A stretch of 54,220 nucleotides of DNA, taken from Rhodoferax sp. (GTDB lineage Bacteria; Pseudomonadota; Gammaproteobacteria; Burkholderiales; Burkholderiaceae_C). Numbering within the stretch: position 1 is the stretch's first letter; each line of letters opens with the position of its first letter. Location of the stretch: assembly GCA_018061265.1 (NCBI GenBank), contig JAGOUM010000012.1:1-54220 (forward strand), read 5' to 3'. The position numbers and the translations under genes are program-made. Below, one piece after another: positions 44,133-52,913 of the stretch. The notes under the pieces were generated by a model. That model did no database searches and was not told the DNA's origin. It saw only the letters and a program-made list of their open reading frames with translations.

Positions 44133-45682
44133 GCGTGGCCTTGCACCCCGGCCATCGCCAGACCAATGGCTTCTCGGCTCCAGTCCAGTGCGGGTTTCGC
44201 CTCAGTCATGGCACCTGAGTGCATCACTGCCACCCGGTCACCCAGGGTCAACACCTCGTCAAGATCGTCCGAAATCAGCAACACGGCCGCGCCAGCATCG
44301 CGTGCAGCAATCAGCTGAGCCTGCACGTACGCCACCGCACCAATGTCCAGACCCCAGGTGGGCTGGTGTGCAATGATCAGGCATGGCACAGAGGTGCTGT
44401 TTTTTGACTCATTATGTGTAGCATCTTTTTCAGGCTGCATAAGCGCCCGACCCAGAATTAGCTTCTGCATATTGCCACCCGAAAGGGACCTTGCCGCCAC
44501 CTGCAGGCCGCCGCCGCGCACATCAAACGACGCCATCAGTTGCTTGGCATAAGCGCTCGCCTGGGTACGCCGCACCCAGCCCCAACGCGAAAACTCCGGG
44601 CTGCGAAGACGCTCTGACACGGCGTTTTCCCATACCGGCAAATCGCCCACCACACCCACCGCATGCCGATCCTCGGGTATGCGTGCCACCCCAAGGGCCA
44701 CCAACTCGGCGGGACACTTTGCAAGACCTTGCCCCAGAAGCGTCACCTCACCATGGCTGGCCGCACGGGTGCCGCAAAGTAGTTCTGCGAGTGCCACCTG
44801 ACCATTGCCCGATACGCCGGCAACCGCCACGATCTCGCCCGCATTCAAACTCAAACTGACTCGGTCCAGTCGCTCCCGCCCGTCTGCAGTGCTGACCTGG
44901 TCAAGTACACAGACGGGTTTGCCAACACCTTTGGCAGGTCGGCGCTCGGGTGGGTCAATCGTGTGCCCCACCATCCATTGCGCCAACTGGGCTTGTGTTG
45001 TGCCTGTGGAGGGTGCCTCGGCCACCAACTTGCCACCGCGCAAGACTGCCACCCGGTGGGAAACCCGTAGGACTTCACCCAGTTTGTGGCTTATAAAAAT
45101 GATCGACAGCCCTTGCGCCACCATCAGTGACAGCACCTCAAACAGGCTCTCAGACTCTTGCGGTGTCAGCACCGCCGTTGGTTCGTCCAGAATCAGGATG
45201 CGCGCACCGCGGTACAGCGCCTTGAGAATCTCGACACGCTGGCGCTCACCCACCGACAGGTTGCCCACTTTGGCCTTTGGATCCACAGTCAAGCCAAACT
45301 CCAGCGCCACCGCCTTGAGCTTGTCGATGGCCTCGCGGTGACGGGTAAACGGTTGCCATAGCGACTCGCTGCCCATCATCACGTTATCGAGCACACTCAA
45401 GTTATCGGCCAGCGTGAAATGCTGGTGCACCATGCCAATACCCGCTGCCAGAGCAGCTTTGGGGTCACCCGCGGGCAGCGGCTTGCCAAACGCATGGATG
45501 TCGCCGCTGTCGGCGGTGTAATGGCCAAACAGGATCGACACCAGAGTCGACTTGCCAGCGCCGTTTTCGCCCAGCAGCGCCAAGATTTCGCCATGCCCCA
45601 GTTCCAGAGAAATGGCATCGTTGGCCACCAATGCGCCAAAGCGCTTGGTGATGCCATTGAGGGTCAGGACAGTCTGGGACAA
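44129..45682 (-). CDS. ABC transporter ATPase with two nucleotide-binding domains, BMP type
   Basis: TTG start, 9 bases after the binding-protein stop, with no clear ribosome site; no better start is seen. The 517-aa protein has NBD1 with Walker A GENGAGKST, signature LSVGERQRVEI and Walker B ILILDEPTAVLT. NBD2 is of the degenerate kind (VAGVSGNGQVALAEL; LSGGNMQKLILGRAL), usual for this family. Just before the NBD2 Walker B-like strand (LIIAHQPTWGLD) there is an extra, hydrophilic stretch, QPEKDATHNESKNSTSVPC, encoded by AT-rich DNA. Relatives run directly from the GRAL helix into the strand. Confidence 0.9.
   Translation of the reverse strand: MSQTVLTLNGITKRFGALVANDAISLELGHGEILALLGENGAGKSTLVSILFGHYTADSGDIHAFGKPLPAGDPKAALAAGIGMVHQHFTLADNLSVLDNVMMGSESLWQPFTRHREAIDKLKAVALEFGLTVDPKAKVGNLSVGERQRVEILKALYRGARILILDEPTAVLTPQESESLFEVLSLMVAQGLSIIFISHKLGEVLRVSHRVAVLRGGKLVAEAPSTGTTQAQLAQWMVGHTIDPPERRPAKGVGKPVCVLDQVSTADGRERLDRVSLSLNAGEIVAVAGVSGNGQVALAELLCGTRAASHGEVTLLGQGLAKCPAELVALGVARIPEDRHAVGVVGDLPVWENAVSERLRSPEFSRWGWVRRTQASAYAKQLMASFDVRGGGLQVAARSLSGGNMQKLILGRALMQPEKDATHNESKNSTSVPCLIIAHQPTWGLDIGAVAYVQAQLIAARDAGAAVLLISDDLDEVLTLGDRVAVMHSGAMTEAKPALDWSREAIGLAMAGVQGHA
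44393..44432 (+). repeat. Possible dispersed AT-rich element, copy 6, inside the ABC ATPase
   Basis: The stretch contains GTGCTGTTTTTTGACTCA and then TGTGTAGCATCTTTTTC. It encodes the extra residues before NBD2 Walker B. It shares the GTAGCAT-T-rich end with other copies, but its first half is too changed to be sure that it belongs to the family. Confidence 0.3.
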
Positions 45683-45691
45683 ACGGTCTGC

Positions 45692-46693
45692 TTACTTGGC
45701 GGTCGACTTGGGTTGACCGTCGTCCACCTTGACGGTGAACTTGCCTGCCACGATGTCCGCCTCTTTGGCCTTGACCTTGGCGACGATGTCAGCCGGCACT
45801 TTTTTGTCAAAGGTGCCCAACGGGGCTAGTGACGAGCCCTTGTACTTCATCATCGAGTACTGGCCATAGTCCTCAGCGGTGAATTTACCTTCTTTTGCCA
45901 GCTTGATGGCGCGATCGGCCGACGGCTCAAAATGCCACAGCGCGGAGGCCACCACGGTGTCAGGGTACTGCGCCTGGGTGTTGATCACATTGCCAATGGC
46001 GAGTTTGCCTTTTTCTTTGGCGGCATCACTCACCCCAAACCGCTCTGCATACATCACGTCGGCACCCTTGTCGATCATGGCAAAGGCAGCCTCCTTGGCC
46101 TTGGGTGGGTCAAACCAGCTGTTGATGAAGCTCACGCTAAAACTCACCTTGGGGTTGGTCTCTTTGGCTCCAGCCATAAAGGCGTTCATCAAACGGTTGA
46201 CTTCGGGGATCGGAAAACCGCCGACCATGCCGATCTTGTTGCTTTTGGTCATGGCACCTGCCACCATGCCGGAGAGGTAAGCGGGCTCCTGGATGTAGTT
46301 GTCGAACACGCTGAAGTTGGGTGCGGCGGGCTTGCCGCTGGAGCCCATCAGGAACGACACCTTGGGGAAATCTTTGGCCACCTTGCGCGCGGCGGCTTCC
46401 ACCGCAAAGGCTTCACCGACGATGAGCTGATTGCCACCCGTGGCGTATTCACGCATGACGCGTTCGTAGTCGGCGTTGCTGACATTCTCAGACGCTTTGT
46501 ATTCAATCTCGCCGCGCGCTTCTGCCGCTTTGAGCGCCTGGTGCAGACGGCCGGCCCATTGCTGCTCAAAAGGCACGGTGTAAATGCCGGCGACCTTGAG
46601 TTTGGCTTGCGCCATGGTTAATCCGGGCGTCAACGCAACCAGGGATGCGGCCAACACAATGGCCTGGCGACGGGTGAACGGTTTCAAACTCAT
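45692..46693 (-). CDS. BMP-family ABC transporter substrate-binding protein
   Basis: This 333-aa periplasmic protein has a signal peptide with a twin Arg (FTRRQAIVLAASLVALTPGL) and probable cleavage after a Met-Ala-Gln-Ala stretch; no lipobox is seen. The mature part is a PnrA/Bmp fold (KVAGIYTVPFEQQWAGRLHQ; KIGMVGGFPIPEVNRLMNAF; FINSWFDPPKAKEAAFAMID). Family members bind purine or pyrimidine nucleosides or bases. With the uracil-catabolic genes upstream, a pyrimidine is the likely ligand. AGGAGAAACC precedes the ATG. Confidence 0.92.
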   Translation of the reverse strand: MSLKPFTRRQAIVLAASLVALTPGLTMAQAKLKVAGIYTVPFEQQWAGRLHQALKAAEARGEIEYKASENVSNADYERVMREYATGGNQLIVGEAFAVEAAARKVAKDFPKVSFLMGSSGKPAAPNFSVFDNYIQEPAYLSGMVAGAMTKSNKIGMVGGFPIPEVNRLMNAFMAGAKETNPKVSFSVSFINSWFDPPKAKEAAFAMIDKGADVMYAERFGVSDAAKEKGKLAIGNVINTQAQYPDTVVASALWHFEPSADRAIKLAKEGKFTAEDYGQYSMMKYKGSSLAPLGTFDKKVPADIVAKVKAKEADIVAGKFTVKVDDGQPKSTAK

Positions 46694-46707
46694 GGTTTCT
46701 CCTGTTA

Positions 46708-46757
46708 AAAAATACTATAAATTAAGTAGCTTTAATCGCCCGTAGTATTTGGGCTAA
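46708..46757 (-). repeat. Dispersed AT-rich element, copy 7, upstream of the BMP gene
   Basis: On the minus strand the element reads TTTAGCCCAAATACTACGGG, then CGATTAAAGCTACTTAA, then TTTATAGTA. It carries the AGCTACT-TAA-TTTATAGTA end of the family and an inverted repeat AAATACTA ... TAGTATTT. It forms most of the gap between the carbamoylase stop and the binding-protein start, so it may influence expression of the transporter. Confidence 0.5.
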
Positions 46758-46780
46758 AGGTCAATTATTCATAAAGCACT

Positions 46781-48037
46781 TTATGTGCCAGCACGCTCCA
46801 ACATGGCATGTAACAACACGTTGCATCCAGCGGCGATGTGCTCAGGCGTCGCGGATTCAATTTCGTTGTGGCTGATGCCGTTGAGGCATGGGATAAAAAT
46901 CATACCGGTCGGCGCCAGTTTGGCCATGTAAACCGCATCGTGCCCTGCGCCAGACACCACCGGCATGTTGGAGTAACCCAACATGGCAGCTGCACGCGCC
47001 ACCGCACCTTTGCAATCCTCATGGAAAACCTGCGCCGGGTAGCTGGAAACCAGGTCAATCTGGATGCTTAGGCCCGTTGTGGTGCTCAGGCTGGCGGCAA
47101 AGGCTTTCACCTCATCGGCCATCTGATCGACCAGTGCGTCGGTGGCATTACGCAGGTCAATACTGAATTTGACCCGCCCCGGAATCACGTTGCGGCTGTT
47201 GGGAAACACTTGAACCATGCCCACGGTGCCACGCCCGTGCGGTGCATGGCGCAGGGCAGTGGCCACCACTTCCTGCATGATGTGGGTAGCGACCTGCATG
47301 GCATCCTTGCGCAGCGCCATCGGGGTCGGACCCGCATGGGCTTCCATGCCGGTGACGGTGCAGTCAAACCAGCGAATGCCCAGCACACCCTGCACCACAC
47401 CGATGGTGACATCGTTGTCTTCCAGCACCGGCCCCTGCTCGATATGGGTCTCGAAAAACGCGCCGATCGGATGGTCGCCGGGCTCCTGATCACCGATGTA
47501 GCCGATACGTTTGAGTTCGTCACCCACCGATTTGCCGTCGATATCTTTGGCCGCGTAGGCGTGCTCCAGCGTGAACGCCTTTGCAAACACGCCCGAGCCC
47601 ATCATCACCGGCACAAAGCGAGAGCCTTCCTCGTTGGTCCAGAAGCTGACCTCAACCGGGGCTTCGGTTTCGATGTTGTGGTCGTTGAGGGTGCGCATGA
47701 CTTCCAGGCCGGCCAGCACGCCGTAGTTGCCGTCAAACTTGCCACCGGTGGGTTGGGTGTCGACGTGGCTGCCGGTGACGATGGGTGGCAAGGCGTTGTT
47801 TCTGCCGGCGCGGCGCATGAAGCCGTTGCCGATCTTGTCGATGGTCACTGTCAGGCCGGCTTCTCGTGCCCACCTGGTGACCAGGTCACGGCCTTGTTTG
47901 TCGAAGTCGGTAAGGGTCAGGCGGCACACGCCGCCTTTGGGGGTTGCGCCGATCTGGGCGAGTTCCATGAGGCTGTCCCACAGGCGTTGGCCGTTGATGC
48001 GCAGGGTGCTGAGGTCAGTTTTTGTTGCATTGGTCAT
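46781..48037 (-). CDS. M20-family N-carbamoyl-beta-alanine (beta-ureidopropionase-type) amidohydrolase
   Basis: The ATG at 48037 is preceded by AGGAG. The 418-aa hydantoinase/carbamoylase-family enzyme has metal ligands in GSHVDTQPTGGKFDGNYGV (His91, Asp102) and NEEGSRF (Glu136/137) and a lid/dimer domain (about 215-330) with GMEAHAGPTPM. With preTA and dihydropyrimidinase nearby it should carry out the third step of reductive uracil breakdown, releasing beta-alanine, CO2 and ammonia. L-carbamoylase or allantoate-type activity is the alternative within the family. Confidence 0.88.
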   Translation of the reverse strand: MTNATKTDLSTLRINGQRLWDSLMELAQIGATPKGGVCRLTLTDFDKQGRDLVTRWAREAGLTVTIDKIGNGFMRRAGRNNALPPIVTGSHVDTQPTGGKFDGNYGVLAGLEVMRTLNDHNIETEAPVEVSFWTNEEGSRFVPVMMGSGVFAKAFTLEHAYAAKDIDGKSVGDELKRIGYIGDQEPGDHPIGAFFETHIEQGPVLEDNDVTIGVVQGVLGIRWFDCTVTGMEAHAGPTPMALRKDAMQVATHIMQEVVATALRHAPHGRGTVGMVQVFPNSRNVIPGRVKFSIDLRNATDALVDQMADEVKAFAASLSTTTGLSIQIDLVSSYPAQVFHEDCKGAVARAAAMLGYSNMPVVSGAGHDAVYMAKLAPTGMIFIPCLNGISHNEIESATPEHIAAGCNVLLHAMLERAGT

Positions 48038-48080
48038 TTTGGGCTCCTGCAAGTCAGGTTTTGATGTGGGCCGGTTACTC

Positions 48081-48154
48081 GCCGGGATGGGGAATGCCGG
48101 GGGGCCACATACTGGGGTACCAGAAATCGGACCCCCGGCATTCCCCACCCCGGC
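48081..48154. repeat. Long hairpin repeat A (23-bp arms, 28-nt loop)
   Basis: The left arm (48081-48103) and right arm (48132-48154) are reverse complements over 23 bases with one difference; both contain GGGGAATGCCGGGGG. The loop holds a 23-base core, CATACTGGGGTACCAGAAAT plus CGG, found again inverted in hairpin B. It lies in the 370-base gap between the carbamoylase and DUF2442 genes, with no ribosome site or gene inside. Confidence 0.8.
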
Positions 48155-48248
48155 AGAAGCGATAACGGAGTTTTTCGAATGAATGCAAAACCCCGACGGA
48201 TCAGTTTGGGCAAATTGGCTGTTTTCTTGCGCACCAACCCATTCTCAA

Positions 48249-48322
48249 GGCTGGACAGGCAATGGCTGGGGGCCGATTTCTGGTACCCCAGTATGAGGCC
48301 CCTTGCCATTGCCTGCCCAGCC
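48249..48322. repeat. Long hairpin repeat B, inverted relative to A
   Basis: The arms 48249-48266 and 48305-48322 (GGCTGG..AGGCAATGGC and its inverse) pair over 18 bases with one difference, at the same arm position (7) as in repeat A. The stem extends by six more pairs after a 2-base mismatch. The loop contains the same 23-base core on the opposite strand (48273-48295). The arms differ from those of A in sequence but not in design. About 95 bases separate the hairpins. Confidence 0.8.
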
Positions 48323-48407
48323 AGGACACGACCTGAGCACAAAGGAAACTGGCACCCGGTATTCATCAACCCAGACCCACAGCGATGAGACTCAGGTACA
48401 TATGGCA

Positions 48408-48836
48408 TCAAACCACATCAGCGGGTTTGACTTTGCGCGGCCGTCCACCAAGGTGACCATTGGCACGGGCGGCCAAAGCCTTGGCCTCAGAGTTTGCCTT
48501 GCCGCCGCTTTGACCCATACGTGCGGCTATCCATTGTCGCGTGCCCAAAAAGCCTTCCAGCAAACCGGGAATGTACAGATCAGCATCTAGCTTCGGAAAG
48601 TGCACGCCCAGTCCAGTCGGACTGATCTGGGGATCCACCAAGTCCGCAGGGCGTGCGTGCTCTAAGCCCTGGGCATCGCGCGGCGCGAACGACACATCCA
48701 AACCCGAGCTTAGCGAGATCACTATGCGTGCAATGCGGCGGTCATAACGTACTGCCACGGCAGAGGGAAACGTGGCGCGACGGGCGACACCGCGCTGGTT
48801 GGCGGCTTCGAATTCAGCATCAGTCAGTGCGTCCAT
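48408..48836 (-). CDS. DUF2442 domain protein
   Basis: This 142-aa protein has a DUF2442-like core (about 20-95: VAVRYDRRIARIVISLSSGL, then a segment ending GVHFPKLDADLYIPGLLEG) and a basic, Gly/Arg-rich tail (NGHLGGRPRKVKPADVV) that could contact DNA. It overlaps the DUF4160 gene by 17 bases. DUF4160-DUF2442 pairs recur in bacterial genomes and look like a toxin-antitoxin or regulatory unit, but I know of no proven function. The pair splits the pyrimidine catabolic genes. Confidence 0.8.
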   Translation of the reverse strand: MDALTDAEFEAANQRGVARRATFPSAVAVRYDRRIARIVISLSSGLDVSFAPRDAQGLEHARPADLVDPQISPTGLGVHFPKLDADLYIPGLLEGFLGTRQWIAARMGQSGGKANSEAKALAARANGHLGGRPRKVKPADVV

Positions 48837-49071
48837 GCATCATTCTCCAGGTTTGGCACAGCAGGGTAATGTTGTCTTGCAGCGCATAGATGATCCGTGT
48901 CAGTTCTTGTCGGGCAAAACCATGGTTTTCACGCAGTGTTGGCGGCCCGTCCGGACAGATCAACTTGAACACTGCTTCGCAGCCATTGCCAAGCACATGA
49001 ACGTGTGCGGGGCGGTGGTCGCTGGGGTAGATCACCACCCGCAGCCTAAAGACCGTCAAAACAGTCGGCAT
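48820..49071 (-). CDS. DUF4160 domain protein
   Basis: This 83-aa protein has the diagnostic DUF4160 pattern VVIYPSDHRPAHVHVLGNGC (often D-H-x-P-x-H-V-H), followed by a short helical end. The start ATG is at 49071. It lies 39 bases after the dihydropyrimidinase stop, on the same strand, and is coupled to the DUF2442 gene. Proposed as the first gene of a two-gene toxin-antitoxin-like unit by layout only. Confidence 0.85.
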   Translation of the reverse strand: MPTVLTVFRLRVVIYPSDHRPAHVHVLGNGCEAVFKLICPDGPPTLRENHGFARQELTRIIYALQDNITLLCQTWRMMHGRTD

Positions 49072-49110
49072 TTTTACACAAACCTAATCGCTTGGGTTAT
49101 TTGCTCTTAC

Positions 49111-50556
<1,446 letters not shown>

Positions 50557-50564
50557 TTACTCCT

Positions 50565-50612
50565 TGAAAGATAGCCTAAAACACTTTACCTACAAGCGCT
50601 TGAGGCGAAATT
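50565..50612 (-). repeat. Dispersed AT-rich element, copy 8, upstream of dihydropyrimidinase
   Basis: On the minus strand it reads TTCGCCTCAAGCGCTTGTAG, then GTAAAGTGTTTTAGG, then CTATCTTT, close to the family pattern (GCCTC-AAGCGCTT ... TTTTAG-GCTAT). It ends just at the ribosome site of dihydropyrimidinase and so forms the leader of that mRNA. Confidence 0.5.
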
Positions 50613-50755
50613 AGCATAACAATGGTTACCAAAATGCGGGCCGCCTGAATGGGTGTTTGCATTATGACGATACCAGCGCTCGACCATTTTCAGCGGAACC
50701 TCCATCAAAACGCCAACACAGGCAACGATGATGTTGTTGGACAAACAAGCCAATG

Positions 50756-50773
50756 GTTACTATCATTGGTAAC
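50756..50773. promoter_or_regulatory. Probable VapB operator (GTTAC-N8-GTAAC)
   Basis: An inverted repeat GTTAC ... GTAAC lies 20 bases before vapB, within CAATGGTTACTATCATTGG. The decamer CAATGGTTAC also occurs at about 50620, on the dihydropyrimidinase side of the gap. VapB-type antitoxins bind such palindromes to repress their own operon. Position-based inference. Confidence 0.45.
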
Positions 50774-50793
50774 TACCATGTAAGGGGAGCTTG

Positions 50794-51027
50794 ATGAACA
50801 CCGCACGCCTTTTTCAATCTGGCCGCAGCCAGGCCGTTCGACTGCCCAAAGAATACCGCTTTGCTGGAACCGAAGTGATGGTGAAACATTTTGGCAATGG
50901 TGTATTACTGCTGCCCATCGATGACCCCTGGCAGACGCTCGCGGCAGGGCTGGATGCCTTTGAGCCCGGTTTTGTCTTGACACGTGAGCAGCCCGTCGAG
51001 CAGATACGCCCCGAGATCACTCCATGA
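50794..51027 (+). CDS. vapB: VapB-type antitoxin
   Basis: ATG 50794 follows AGGGGAGC; the TTG just before it is not needed. The 77-aa protein has a SpoVT/AbrB-like swapped-hairpin DNA-binding domain (RLFQSGRSQAVRLPKEYRFA) and a C-terminal tail that would block the toxin (GFVLTREQPVEQIRPEITP). Its stop overlaps the vapC start by ATGA. The two genes form an opposite-strand island within the pyrimidine cluster. Confidence 0.92.
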   Translation: MNTARLFQSGRSQAVRLPKEYRFAGTEVMVKHFGNGVLLLPIDDPWQTLAAGLDAFEPGFVLTREQPVEQIRPEITP

Positions 51028-51422
51028 TCCTGCTTGACACCAACATTTGCATCTACATCATCAACGCCAAACCTCCAGCGGTTCTGGCGCGCTTTCAGCA
51101 GTTCCGCCTGGGCGACATTGGGCTGAGCAGCGTGGTGGCGGCCGAGTTGGCGTTTGGTGTGGCCAAAAGCGGCTCGACCCGCAACCGTCAAGCACTGGAA
51201 ATGTTTTTGGCACCGCTGACAATTCTGCCTTTCGATGCTGCTGCCGTTTGGACCTATGGCGACTTGCGCGCTGATCTGGAACGCCGCGGCACCCCCATCG
51301 GATCCCTCGATACCCTGATTGCCGCGCACGCCCTCAGCCAGCACGCTCTGCTGGTGACCAATAACACACGCGAGTTTGCCAAGGTGCCTGGCTTGCAAAC
51401 TGACAACTGGGTGATGCCTTAG
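51024..51422 (+). CDS. vapC: VapC-type PIN-domain ribonuclease toxin
   Basis: The 132-aa PIN protein begins MILLDTNICIYI, with the first acidic residue Asp5. It continues with Glu in VVAAELAFGVAKS, then GSLDTLIAAHAL (Asp about 93) and TNNTREFAKVPGL with the last acidic site. Such toxins cut tRNA or rRNA; VapB neutralises them by direct binding. All expected catalytic residues are present, so it looks functional. Confidence 0.92.
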   Translation: MILLDTNICIYIINAKPPAVLARFQQFRLGDIGLSSVVAAELAFGVAKSGSTRNRQALEMFLAPLTILPFDAAAVWTYGDLRADLERRGTPIGSLDTLIAAHALSQHALLVTNNTREFAKVPGLQTDNWVMP

Positions 51423-51590
51423 GGGTGCAAATTTCCAGGGGGCGACTGTATTACGCAAGTTCATATAAAAAAAGTGTCCTCTAGCCCATTTTGAATAAGC
51501 GTCATCAGCCATAGCTGATCAAGCAAACTACGTTTGTTGCTTTCATCGCCGCATTGACAAGGTCGGTCGGAACATGGTTTGGGCGCTGTA

Positions 51591-52898
51591 TCACGCCAAG
51601 CCGCACGCCGGATTGTTGGGGTGCGTGGTCCAGTCCGCGTGCTGAGCCACCACAACCTTGCCGGTGCGCAAATCGGTTTCACCCGGCACCAGGCTGCGCA
51701 GGGTGATGCACTCGGGCACCGGACACACCAGCGTGCACAGGTTGCAACCGACACACTCGGCTTCGTTGACCTCAAAGTGGCGTTTTCCGTCTTTCATCGC
51801 GGTAATGGCCTGGTGCGAGGTGTCTTCGCAGGCGATGTGGCAGCGCCCACACTGGATACAGCTGTCCTGGCGGATGACGGCCTTGCTGATGTGATTGAGG
51901 TTGAGGTTTTTCCAGTCAGTCACGGTGGGGACAGCCCGGCCCCTGAAGTCTTCAATCGACTTGAAGCCCATTTCATCCATGTAATTGGACAAACCGTCGG
52001 TCATCTCCTGAACAATTTTGAAGCCATACACCATCGCGGCAGTACACACCTGCACATTGCCCGCACCCAGGGCAATGAAGTCAAATGCGTCGGTCCAGGT
52101 ACCCACGCCACCAATGCCTGAAATTGGCAAACCAGCCGTCTGTGGGTCACGGGCAATTTCCGCCACCATGTTCAGGGCAATCGGCTTGACAGCCGGGCCA
52201 CAATAGCCGCCGTGCGAGCCACGCCCTCCGGTGTTGGGCGTCATCGCCAGACTGTAGGGATCAACACCCATGATGGCGTTGATGGTGTTGATCAGGCTTA
52301 CTGCATCTGCACCGCCAGCTTTGGCGGCGCGCGCCGGCAAACGGATGTCCGTGATGTTGGGAGTCAGTTTGACGATCACCGGCAGTTTGCTGTAGCGCTT
52401 GCACCAGGCAGTCACCATCTGGATGTATTCGGGAACCTGCCCCACGGCTGCACCCATGCCGCGCTCACTCATGCCATGCGGGCAGCCAAAGTTGAGTTCC
52501 ACGCCGTCGCAGCCCGTGTCCTCGACGCGCGGCAGGATGGTTTTCCAGGCATCTTCATGACACGGCACCATCAGTGACACCACCACTGCTCGGTCGGGCC
52601 ACAGGCGTTTGACTTCGGTGATCTCTTTCAAGTTGAGCGCAAGATCCCGATCGGTGATGAGCTCGATATTGTTGAACCCCATGAGCCGCCGGTCAGGTGT
52701 GAGCAAGGCACCGTAGCGCGGACCGTTGACGTTCACAATCGGCGGGCCATCTTCACCCAGGGTCTTCCAGACCACACCGCCCCAGCCGGCCTCAAAGGCC
52801 CGGTTGACGTTGTAGGCTTTGTCGGTTGGCGGGGCTGAGGCCAGCCAGAACGGGTTGGGGCTGGAGATACCAACAAAGCGGGTTGTTAAATTGGCCAT
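51591..52898 (-). CDS. preA: NAD-dependent dihydropyrimidine dehydrogenase subunit PreA
   Basis: This 435-aa protein combines an FMN-binding dihydroorotate dehydrogenase-like barrel (about 5-320; ELNFGCPHGMSERGMGAA; SGIGGVGTWTDAFDFIALGA) with a C-terminal two-cluster ferredoxin domain (CIQCGRCHIAC at about 345; CVGCNLCTLVCPVPEC at about 380). It reduces uracil or thymine to the dihydro form, the first step of the reductive pathway. It lies 15 bases after preT, whose product supplies electrons from NAD(P)H. Confidence 0.95.
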   Translation of the reverse strand: MANLTTRFVGISSPNPFWLASAPPTDKAYNVNRAFEAGWGGVVWKTLGEDGPPIVNVNGPRYGALLTPDRRLMGFNNIELITDRDLALNLKEITEVKRLWPDRAVVVSLMVPCHEDAWKTILPRVEDTGCDGVELNFGCPHGMSERGMGAAVGQVPEYIQMVTAWCKRYSKLPVIVKLTPNITDIRLPARAAKAGGADAVSLINTINAIMGVDPYSLAMTPNTGGRGSHGGYCGPAVKPIALNMVAEIARDPQTAGLPISGIGGVGTWTDAFDFIALGAGNVQVCTAAMVYGFKIVQEMTDGLSNYMDEMGFKSIEDFRGRAVPTVTDWKNLNLNHISKAVIRQDSCIQCGRCHIACEDTSHQAITAMKDGKRHFEVNEAECVGCNLCTLVCPVPECITLRSLVPGETDLRTGKVVVAQHADWTTHPNNPACGLA

Positions 52899-52913
52899 GG
52901 TGCAGATTCCGGT

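Noticed and set aside
47210-48064. 284-codon plus-strand frame opposite the carbamoylase
   Set aside because: Antisense shadow of a conserved M20 enzyme.
48081-48322. CRISPR array
   Set aside because: Only two repeat copies, inverted rather than direct, with long stems and no regular spacers.
48179-48388. 69-codon plus-strand frame through the hairpin repeats
   Set aside because: It runs across both strands of hairpin B and has no ribosome site; more likely chance in structured DNA.
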